From positions 1-51,206 of the forward strand of contig JAQBWV010000009.1 in assembly GCA_027624335.1 (NCBI GenBank): a stretch of 51,206 bases of DNA, written 5' to 3'. The stretch is from Planctomycetota bacterium (GTDB lineage: Bacteria > Planctomycetota > Planctomycetia > Planctomycetales > Planctomycetaceae). Below the pieces are notes generated by a model, which did not search any database, had not been told where the DNA came from, and worked only from the letters and a program-made list of their open reading frames with translations. Positions 27,223 to 35,212 of the stretch are shown here, piece by piece. A program made the position numbers and the translations under genes. Position 1 is the first letter of the stretch. Every line of letters starts with the position of its first letter.

Positions 27223-30216
27223 ATGATGTACGAGCCGTTTTTCGGCATGGAACGACGCCCATTCTCAGCAACGCCCGATCCAGGGTGTTTCTATAGTAGC
27301 GACGAGTTGCAGGCGGTGCTCGACGAGCTGACCGTTTGTGTCGAGCGTGGGCAGGGAATCGGTATCCTGACGGCTTCAGCCGGGATGGGGAAAACACTGT
27401 TGTGCCAGCGTCTGGCCGTGGAGCTTCGCAAACGCGACGAGTCAGACGGTCGTTTCGAATGCGTGTGCCTGAGCAATTCCAACTTTCCAACAAGGCGATC
27501 GCTGCTGCAGGCCATTCTGTTTGAAATGGGTGACGAGTACAGCCGCCGCGACGAACCGGAATTGCGGCTTGATCTGCGTTCGCGGTTGCTCAGCTTACGC
27601 CCTGAACGCGAAGCGCTGGTGCTGATTGTCGATGAAGCTCATCTGTTTGCTGACGAACTGCTCGAAGAACTCCGCACGATGGCTGATATCGCCGACAACG
27701 GTTCATCGCTGGTGCGAATCATTCTGTCCGGACAGCACGAACTTGAAGAACGCCTGACGGAGCGGACTTTCGATGCATTGAATCAGAGAATCTCCAACCA
27801 TGTGTTTGTTGAGTCACTCACGATCTCTGAGTCCGCCGAGTACATACGGCATCGCCTGAGATGGGCGAACTGTGATCCCGCCACAGTTTTCAGCGACGAG
27901 GCCATCAGCGTGATTACTCGTGCGAGTGGCGGAGTGCCACGCTGCCTCAATCAATTATCGGATCACAGTTTGTTGCTGGCTTTCGCCTCAGACCAGAGAC
28001 CCGTTTCCGAACGAACCGTGCGAGAAGCATTGGAAGATCTCAAACAACTACCGCTTCACTGGAATGACATCAGCGACGGCATTGCCGTGGTCGGATACCA
28101 GGAAGACAGCGACGGAGACACGTCATTCGATGAAGAAGTGACGGCGTGTGAACGATCGCCTGATGCGGCTTTTGAATCAGCCGACCTTGATGGCGCAGGC
28201 AACGCCGAGGATACCGACGACAACTTCGACTCTGAAGATCCAGACAACTTTGCTGGCGCGGTTTCGACCGGTGATTCGCCTGAGGAAGCTGACTCAACTG
28301 ACGACGACAGAGTCGTTGATAGTGAGTCGTCCAGCCAGGACGCTTCTGTGAAAGACGGAATACCCGTTGGGCGAGTTTTCCTGCAACCGGACGGCGGATT
28401 CGAGTTGGATTTCTCACACGTGGCGGACCACAAATCTATTGCGGCGATCTCGCAGAATCTGAATGACGATAGTTCAACGAACCCGGTAATTGGTCGCAGC
28501 GTCGAGAATGAAGTCGCCCTCCCTGTGACGTCGGTGTTTGAATTCTCCGGCGAAAACTCAACGATCAGTGACGAGACCGATGACGTCGCTGAATCGGAAC
28601 CAGCGGCTGACGACGAAACCTTGTTACAGGATCTCAGGCCGGCGATCGATGACGCGTTACTCGAATCAGCAGTGAATACTCCGGGAACACGATCGGACGA
28701 TGAATCCGACGTGTTTGACGTCGGGGCCGGAATCTGTTTTCAGATTTCGTCCCACGGTTTCGAAATCGACGGTTTCGGGCCGCCAGAAAAGATCGAAACA
28801 GCTACGGAATCAGTGAACGAGTCGCGACTGTTAATTGAAGCCAGTGAACTGGTTGAATCGAAAACTGACGACGGCATTTCAGGTGAGATCCCTTCGAGTG
28901 ACGAGGACTTCAAATTAGGTGCCGAAACGGGAGAAGCCAGCAGCGACCTGGTTGATTCCGGAGTGATTGCTTTCTTTTCTGATGACGAAAGCGAGAGTGA
29001 ATTCGGAGTTGATGAGAACTCGACAGCGATGACTGCAGAGGACGCAACTGACGAGAAAGCGACTTCCCATGACGAATCGTCGCAGCCTGCAGAAGTCGCT
29101 TTTGCGACGTTCGGCATTGAGGGGCGGTCAGTAACCACAAAATCGCGATCCGGTGAATCCGGTTTTGAAGATGAACTGGTATTCGATCCGTATGCCGCTC
29201 TTCAGGAGCCCGATACGGCCGGGATCGTCTGGAATATTCGAGATTTCGCAGCGTCAATACCGACTGAGGCCACTGCTGAACTGCCTGAGGCCGTTGAACT
29301 GCTGATAAGTAGTGAGACTTCCTGCGAGACGGATGCAACGGGTGGGGAAGTTCTTGATCAGAATTGCGACTCGCCGGAACAGGATATGCCGCAACTGGAA
29401 GTCGTTTCGACCGGGCATCGAGAAGACGTTGAAACTGCTATTGAGCATGAATGTTTCGACGAAACGGTTGACGATGACCCTGCGGTAGGTCTCGACGAAC
29501 CAGTTTCGGTTGAGGATGGACAGTTCAATGATGTTACTGCCGAACTGCGTATTCGCGAACAGGCCGCCGAGTCGGAGTCATCCTGTGCGGATACCGAGTC
29601 CGCTGTTGAATTCGTTCATCAGGAATGCTCCGATCACGGGCCGTCGGATCGCGATTACTCAACCGACGAACAGGAAGTGCATGACGTGGTTCAACCGGTC
29701 GAGTTGCGTATGCTCCAGCCGGATCGCATCGTCGACTCAGTGCTGCCGCTGCTTAGTGAGCTCGATGATGAGCTCGATTTTGTCGGGTCGCCGACGTCGC
29801 GCGGATGGTCGGTTCTCGATATCGAAGCGGAGTTGATTCAGACAATCGAGCCCCGCAGTACGGATATCGAGGACGAAATCGCAGCGACGATGCTTGAGAT
29901 CTGCCTTGATACACAGTCTGCGTTGCAGGACTCGCTGGCCGCACTGAGAAAGGCGGAAGCAGAGGATGTGGAACCTGTCGAGCCGAACCTGTCCGATGCG
30001 AATGACGAGTGGGATGAACTGCCGATCGAGCCGTTCGACATCGTTCAACCAGAGACCGAACGTCCTCTAAGGGCGAAGCATTACAAGCTTGACCCGCATT
30101 TTCGGGACTCGTCGAGCAATATTCCCAAATCAAGTAAGCCGACCGCAACGTCAGGTCAGCCGAGCGAGCAACCTTTCGGTCGTCTCTTCAGTGACCTGCG
30201 CCGTCGAAAAAACTAA
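27223..30216 (+). CDS. ExeA/GspA-like AAA ATPase with a very long acidic C-terminal tail
   Basis: 997 residues from ATG 27223, with AAAGG 5 nt upstream; ATG 27118 would add 35 residues without family similarity. Residues 1-285 form an ExeA/MshM-type AAA domain: the start YEPFFGMERRPFSATPDP is characteristic, Walker A is SAGMGKTLL, Walker B is LVLIVDEAHLF, and sensor/arginine-finger regions follow (SGGVPRCLNQL). The remaining 700 or so residues are extremely rich in Asp, Glu and Ser with no recognisable domain except short conserved-looking islands such as VLPLLSELDDELDFVG. Related ATPases help assemble secretion systems or pili or control prophage-like elements. Its partner here is unknown. 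The acidic tail is unusual for this family, whose members mostly run 270-550 residues. Confidence 0.85.
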   Translation: MMYEPFFGMERRPFSATPDPGCFYSSDELQAVLDELTVCVERGQGIGILTASAGMGKTLLCQRLAVELRKRDESDGRFECVCLSNSNFPTRRSLLQAILFEMGDEYSRRDEPELRLDLRSRLLSLRPEREALVLIVDEAHLFADELLEELRTMADIADNGSSLVRIILSGQHELEERLTERTFDALNQRISNHVFVESLTISESAEYIRHRLRWANCDPATVFSDEAISVITRASGGVPRCLNQLSDHSLLLAFASDQRPVSERTVREALEDLKQLPLHWNDISDGIAVVGYQEDSDGDTSFDEEVTACERSPDAAFESADLDGAGNAEDTDDNFDSEDPDNFAGAVSTGDSPEEADSTDDDRVVDSESSSQDASVKDGIPVGRVFLQPDGGFELDFSHVADHKSIAAISQNLNDDSSTNPVIGRSVENEVALPVTSVFEFSGENSTISDETDDVAESEPAADDETLLQDLRPAIDDALLESAVNTPGTRSDDESDVFDVGAGICFQISSHGFEIDGFGPPEKIETATESVNESRLLIEASELVESKTDDGISGEIPSSDEDFKLGAETGEASSDLVDSGVIAFFSDDESESEFGVDENSTAMTAEDATDEKATSHDESSQPAEVAFATFGIEGRSVTTKSRSGESGFEDELVFDPYAALQEPDTAGIVWNIRDFAASIPTEATAELPEAVELLISSETSCETDATGGEVLDQNCDSPEQDMPQLEVVSTGHREDVETAIEHECFDETVDDDPAVGLDEPVSVEDGQFNDVTAELRIREQAAESESSCADTESAVEFVHQECSDHGPSDRDYSTDEQEVHDVVQPVELRMLQPDRIVDSVLPLLSELDDELDFVGSPTSRGWSVLDIEAELIQTIEPRSTDIEDEIAATMLEICLDTQSALQDSLAALRKAEAEDVEPVEPNLSDANDEWDELPIEPFDIVQPETERPLRAKHYKLDPHFRDSSSNIPKSSKPTATSGQPSEQPFGRLFSDLRRRKN

Positions 30217-30381
30217 CGGTCATTCGTCGCATGCAGTTTCGCCAGCAGCCTACCACACTAAGTGCCGCCGCCTGGATCGCATGTTTGTAGTCGAGTCTCA
30301 GCGACCATTTCAGGTTTCTCGGCGTCCTGTGATTGTGTGAGTTCAGTTCGCGACGGACGCTCAGTTCGCCACTGTCGAGCT

Positions 30382-31668
30382 TCAACGTTCTTCCCGATTT
30401 TCGAACTGGATTCGTTCGATGTCTTCCCGGCACGAAAGGAAGACATCAAGCAGTTCCGGATCAAAATGCTTCCCGCGACCTTCACTCAGGATCTCGAAGC
30501 AACGATCCAGGGGAAACGCTTCTTTGTACGAACGCTCGGAATTCAAGGCGTCGAAGACGTCGGCGATCGCGGTGATTCGGCCTTCAATTGGGATGTCCTT
30601 ACCTGAAGTTCCCGCTGGATAGCCGGAGCCGTCCCATTTCTCGTGATGGGTCATCGCGATTGTTGCGGCCATTCGGGACAGCGGCGAAGACCATGGCTGA
30701 GTGGCGGTCCCCGGAATTTCATCGTCGAACAGAATTCTGTCACTGACGTGAGAAGCAGAGAGCACTCGATTACCCATGTCGCAATGGCGTCGCATGACTT
30801 CGAATTCTTCGTCGCTCAGGGGACCTGGCTTCTGCAGAATGGAATCTGGAATGCCGATCTTGCCGACATCATGCAGCTGAGCGGCGAAACTGATCATGTC
30901 GACAAAGGGCCTGGGCATTCCCGCATGCTGGGCGATGAGCCTTGCAAAGTGCCCGACGCGAATGACGTGTCGACCGGTGTCGTCGTCTCGGAATTCCGCA
31001 GCCCTTGCCAGACAGTGAACAAGTTCCAGACGCGAGCGAGACAGTTCGCGAGTACGCTTCAGCACTGCGGATCGAAGTTCTGTCGCATAAGAACGAAGCT
31101 GATTCTGGCAGGCACGGATCATCAAAGCGTTGCGGATTCGTGGAGCAAGCTCGGCCTGATCAATTGGCTTTTCGAGAAAATCGTTAGCCCCAAGTTCGAG
31201 TGCCTGAAGCCGTGTTCGCCTATCAGACATCGCCGTAAGAACAAGTACGGGAATCATCCGGAGTGAACTATCGGATTGCATCTTCTGGAGTATCTCGAAG
31301 CCGCTGACGCCAGGCATCATCAGATCGAGCAGCAGGACGTCAGGCTGTCGACGGTGGAGCTGAGCCATGACCTGCCCGGAATCAGTTGTGCTGAAGAAGT
31401 TCCGATATCCATGTTGCTGAAGCTGTTTCTGCACCACGCGAATGTTGACGTCCTCGTCGTCGACGATCATCACGTTCGCTGCAAGCAGATCACTGGCGGC
31501 GAATGAACCTGGAGTCGGAATGGCTTCGACAATGCCTTCTTCATCGGCGAGGTCGGCGCCGAACGGGACTCGACCGACCGAGATGGCGCTCAGAAGAGCA
31601 TCCATCGGCGCAGTTCGAGTCGTGCGGTGTGATTCAGACAACCCTGGATGATCAGATTGCGCGATCAT
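30382..31668 (-). CDS. Response regulator with HD-GYP cyclic-di-GMP phosphodiesterase
   Basis: About 428 residues from ATG 31668 (a TTG four codons upstream is possible). A 60-residue N-terminal extension precedes a receiver domain with the acidic pair IVDDED, phosphoacceptor D119 (LLLDLMMPG, numbered from the TTG) and K171. A helical linker leads to an HD-GYP domain with H270 D271 (QLHDVGKIGIPD) and HHEKWDGSGYP (345-355). HD-GYP proteins hydrolyse cyclic-di-GMP to pGpG or GMP using a binuclear metal site; all core residues are visible. The gene lies about 210 nt after a hybrid kinase on the same strand, its likely phosphodonor. RpfG is the classic relative. Confidence 0.93.
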   Translation of the reverse strand: MIAQSDHPGLSESHRTTRTAPMDALLSAISVGRVPFGADLADEEGIVEAIPTPGSFAASDLLAANVMIVDDEDVNIRVVQKQLQQHGYRNFFSTTDSGQVMAQLHRRQPDVLLLDLMMPGVSGFEILQKMQSDSSLRMIPVLVLTAMSDRRTRLQALELGANDFLEKPIDQAELAPRIRNALMIRACQNQLRSYATELRSAVLKRTRELSRSRLELVHCLARAAEFRDDDTGRHVIRVGHFARLIAQHAGMPRPFVDMISFAAQLHDVGKIGIPDSILQKPGPLSDEEFEVMRRHCDMGNRVLSASHVSDRILFDDEIPGTATQPWSSPLSRMAATIAMTHHEKWDGSGYPAGTSGKDIPIEGRITAIADVFDALNSERSYKEAFPLDRCFEILSEGRGKHFDPELLDVFLSCREDIERIQFENREER

Positions 31669-31878
31669 ATGCGGCACCAACGAAAATTCGCCCTTCGATT
31701 CTCAAGTGATGCTTCTGCAATGCTCTTCACGAGCCAGCTTCCCGAGGGATTCGATACCTGCAGACGCACCGGAAACTGAACTGAAGGTAGGTCGCGTTTT
31801 TGACGGTGCTCCGCTGAGGCGGGACAGTGCGGGACAAATCGTGAGTCGGAGGCGAAGGTCCGTGCTTGAGAGTGCCTG

Positions 31879-34296
31879 TCAGACGGTTTCGTGGGAGGCA
31901 ATCAACTGAGCGGTCACGTGGAGTTGCCTCAACTGGCTATGCGCGGCTTCAAGCTGTCCAGCTTTGGCCGTTCGATAAAGCGATTCAGCCTGAGCGCTCA
32001 GTACAGGGAATCCGGCCGTGCCTCCAGTTCCCTTGAGCCAATGAGCGTCGATGGCGAGCTGTTCAAAATTGGAACTACTCAGCGCGTCGTCCATGCTTCT
32101 GACCCTTATGGCGAAGCGGTCGAGAAAATCGAGAACGATCTGCGCGTACTCGGGCTCCTCGCAGGGCAGTGACGAGCGAATCTGTGATTTCTGGATCGCG
32201 GCTTCGTGATCGGGGATGTCACCGATCAGGTTTCTGTCACAAACTTCAACCTTCGACCATGTCTGCGGAAACGATCGCCGCTTGCTCAGGAGTAAGTCGC
32301 TCATAGCCTTCAGCAGTTGCTCTGGCTGAATTGGTTTCGTGAGATATCCATCGCATCCCGCCTCGATGCACTGTCGCTGATCGCTGCGCATGGCGTGAGC
32401 CGTCAGCGCGATGACGGGTACTTCGATCTTACGATCTCGCAGTTCGCGAACTGCGGCGTAGCCATCCAGAACGGGCATCTGTATATCCATGAGGACCAGA
32501 TCAAAGTCGCCAGCAACGATGGCATCAACCCCTGCGCGACCGTCTCTCGCAATTGAAACGTGGATCCCGTGTTTCTCCAGCAACAGCCGAACGAACTTAC
32601 AGTTTGTCTCGCCGTCATCCACCACCAGAACACTGTGCGGAAGAGTGTTCAACGATCGGGCATCGTCAAGACGGGAATCGAGTGTCTGGTCAGATTGACT
32701 CCCGCTTTCGGTGGGCCATGTCACCAATCCGGCAGCAATCCGAACAGTGAAGGTACTTCCGGCGCCGTCACGACTGCGGGCCTTGAGAGCTCCTCCGAGC
32801 GCAGCAGCGATACGTTGCGAGATGGCCAGTCCGAGACCGGTGCCTCCATACCGGCGTGTGATGGATGTGTCAGCCTGACTGAACGGTTCGAAGATGCGAT
32901 CAAGTCGGTCCGGGGCTATTCCAATTCCTGTATCGATCACGTCGATGCGTAGATTCAACGCGGTTTCAATCGGCTCGATGGTGTGGCTGATCGGCAGTAA
33001 TGAGTGATCGCTCCTTTCGAGTTGAGCATGAATCTGCACGCTGCCCTGTGAGGTGAACTTCACTGCGTTACCGATCAAATTCAGGAGAAGCTGCCTCAGC
33101 CGGAATTCATCAGTGCTGATGAATTCCGGTTGAGGCCCGATCCATCGCCATGTCAGTTCAAGCCCTTGTTCTCTGGCGCGAACACCAAGCAATGTTACGG
33201 CCTCGGCGATCACCGTCTGAGGAGAACAGTCTCGCACTTCCACATCAAGGCAACCCGCTTCGATTCTGGAGAGGTCCAGGATGGCACTGATCAAGTGCAA
33301 CAGGTGCTCACCACTGCTGTGAACGATGTCAAGAAGTTCTCGTTGCTCCTTGTTGGTCCTGCTGGTTGATTCCTGCCGCAACAGCTCCGTAAAGCCGAGT
33401 ACTGCGTTTAGCGGCGTGCGGATCTCGTGGCTCATGTTGGCGAGAAACTCACTCTTCGCCTGGTTGGCGGCTTCTGCGGCGTCACGTGCGAGAGCCAGCT
33501 GTGTGGTTCGCCGCGTGACGCGATCTTCGAGTTCATCATTGGCGCGAGCCAGTTCGTCTTTCGACTGTTGAATCTGGTCGAGCATTCGGTTGAATGAATC
33601 GAACAGGATCCCAATTTCTCCTCCGGCAGTTTTTCGCATGCGGAGTGAATAGTTCTGCTCGTGAGAAATGCGACGCGCCATCTCGGCGAGCGAAAGCAAA
33701 GGTTCAGAAACCCGTCGCTGAACGAGGACCGCAAACATCACAGCCGAAACAAGCGACAAGAGCACCACTGCGGCCACAATCCAGCGGTAATGGACGATTT
33801 TGCGTTGCAGGCCTTCCTTGCTCGCTCGCAGGTAGACCGTCCCAACCAGTTCGTGAGAGACGATGATCGGTTGCAGCAGTTCGAGGCTGCCGTCTTCAGC
33901 AAAGCGGAATCGTGGGCCGTCGAGATTCTCAACATCGACGCGCGACCGCAACCAATTTGGATCGACTGACCGATCTCGATCAGTCAATGGTGGGTAGGTA
34001 GCAACAATATTGCCCTGAGGATCAAACAGGATTCCCGTTCGAATGTCAGACTGACGGCTGAGCGAACTGAGTAGCTCTTCGACAGCCCGTCCGTCTTCCG
34101 CGATTAACGCCGCAGAACCACTGAAGGCTAGCAGTTCTGCCCGCGTCACCGTTTGCTCAACCAGAGCGTCCCGCAGAGTCTGCGTATCGAAATAACTGAA
34201 ACCAGCACTGGCAATTGCGATCGCGACGCAACTCGAACCGGTAGCCAGAAGGATCAGTTTTGTGCGGATAGCCAGATTCCGTAACGGACTCTTCAT
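31879..34296 (-). CDS. Hybrid sensor histidine kinase (TM-HAMP-HisKA-HATPase-REC-HPt)
   Basis: 805 residues. One membrane helix near the N-terminus (about 13-35) and a second (about 172-195) bracket an extracytoplasmic sensor of about 135 residues (a CHASE-like fold is possible: [17 protein letters not shown]). HAMP and a coiled coil follow, then HisKA with H290 (SHEIRTPLN), HATPase ([17 protein letters not shown]), a receiver with D604 ([11 protein letters not shown]) and an HPt with H752 ([13 protein letters not shown]). The complete phosphorelay suggests it feeds the HD-GYP response regulator downstream. It matches the kinase at 10987-14214 in order of domains, except for HAMP instead of PAS. 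Confidence 0.93.
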   Translation of the reverse strand: MKSPLRNLAIRTKLILLATGSSCVAIAIASAGFSYFDTQTLRDALVEQTVTRAELLAFSGSAALIAEDGRAVEELLSSLSRQSDIRTGILFDPQGNIVATYPPLTDRDRSVDPNWLRSRVDVENLDGPRFRFAEDGSLELLQPIIVSHELVGTVYLRASKEGLQRKIVHYRWIVAAVVLLSLVSAVMFAVLVQRRVSEPLLSLAEMARRISHEQNYSLRMRKTAGGEIGILFDSFNRMLDQIQQSKDELARANDELEDRVTRRTTQLALARDAAEAANQAKSEFLANMSHEIRTPLNAVLGFTELLRQESTSRTNKEQRELLDIVHSSGEHLLHLISAILDLSRIEAGCLDVEVRDCSPQTVIAEAVTLLGVRAREQGLELTWRWIGPQPEFISTDEFRLRQLLLNLIGNAVKFTSQGSVQIHAQLERSDHSLLPISHTIEPIETALNLRIDVIDTGIGIAPDRLDRIFEPFSQADTSITRRYGGTGLGLAISQRIAAALGGALKARSRDGAGSTFTVRIAAGLVTWPTESGSQSDQTLDSRLDDARSLNTLPHSVLVVDDGETNCKFVRLLLEKHGIHVSIARDGRAGVDAIVAGDFDLVLMDIQMPVLDGYAAVRELRDRKIEVPVIALTAHAMRSDQRQCIEAGCDGYLTKPIQPEQLLKAMSDLLLSKRRSFPQTWSKVEVCDRNLIGDIPDHEAAIQKSQIRSSLPCEEPEYAQIVLDFLDRFAIRVRSMDDALSSSNFEQLAIDAHWLKGTGGTAGFPVLSAQAESLYRTAKAGQLEAAHSQLRQLHVTAQLIASHETV

Positions 34297-34693
34297 CGCC
34301 TTACCCTTACTGAAACCGACGCAGACCCTGCTGTGACGGAGAGCGATCGCGTATCTGACATTTTTACTATCGGTCGCTCCTGCCTGGCTGATCAGGTTCT
34401 GCTACGCAGGTGGCAGGTATGTCAGAACTGCTTCATCTCGCAAAATGAGTCCTGCCCGAGCGAGTTAATGAGGGATACTCCTGTACTTGAACAGTCCGGC
34501 AGGATCTGACGGACGAATAGACGAGTTCACCACCGAGGCAGGATGAGAGCTCCTGGAGATTCTGCCATTCGATCATTATTCCTGTCCGCGTTGGATCAAA
34601 CCGAGAAAGCGCGCTTGACGATTCGTTGTAACGAGCGATCTAATAGTGAGTTAGTGAGGTTTGCTGTCCGACTCGACCGGCCATGAGGATCTT
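34297..34693. other. Intergenic region, no gene seen
   Basis: About 397 bases between the divergent kinase (minus) and the small gene at 34694. No repeat, RNA gene or strong hairpin noted; promoters for both directions must lie here. Confidence 0.5.
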
Positions 34694-34996
34694 ATGAGCG
34701 ATTCGCTGAAAGACGTTCCTTTGCATAGCATTTGTAAAGAGGCTGAGCGGTTCACCCGGGAACTGGTCGATCACCTTGAGAAAAATCTGATTCCTCGGAC
34801 ACGGGAAGTGCATAATCTCGTAAAGCCCAACTCTCCATTTAACGAGTCTGGAAAACCGGTTGCGGACGTGACTGTGCGCACTCAGATGAAAATACTTCTG
34901 GAAAGCCAGGAATTTGCCGAACAACTATTCATGAAGACACGTCATTATCTGGAAGCGATCGGACAGACGATTGGCGAGCCTTTGAGCGATACTTGA
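34694..34996 (+). CDS. Small hypothetical protein upstream of the Ser/Thr kinase
   Basis: 100 residues from ATG 34694 with GAGG about 6-7 nt upstream. The sequence is soluble and largely helical (LKDVPLHSICKEAERFTREL, then DVTVRTQMKILLESQEFAEQ), with no Cys pair, signal or membrane helix. I do not recognise the family. It lies just before the kinase gene on the same strand and may be a regulator or partner, though this is only inferred from position. Codon usage and ribosome binding site support a real gene. Confidence 0.65.
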   Translation: MSDSLKDVPLHSICKEAERFTRELVDHLEKNLIPRTREVHNLVKPNSPFNESGKPVADVTVRTQMKILLESQEFAEQLFMKTRHYLEAIGQTIGEPLSDT

Positions 34997-35212
34997 ACAT
35001 TATCGTTGTACGGTTGTGACAGCTTTCTTCGGCCTGCCGTTCAGTTCTATTTCCCGCATCTCGTGTCGGAGTTTCGTAATACAGGCCCTGTCGAGTCTCG
35101 TTCCTGACTCGGCTGAACATATTTCCGCCAACGGATCGTTTCTGGTCTCACCAGTCACTTCCCTGCGGCAAATCATTTCATCATTCGCATTCGCGAAGCA
35201 TTGGCGGCCCTC

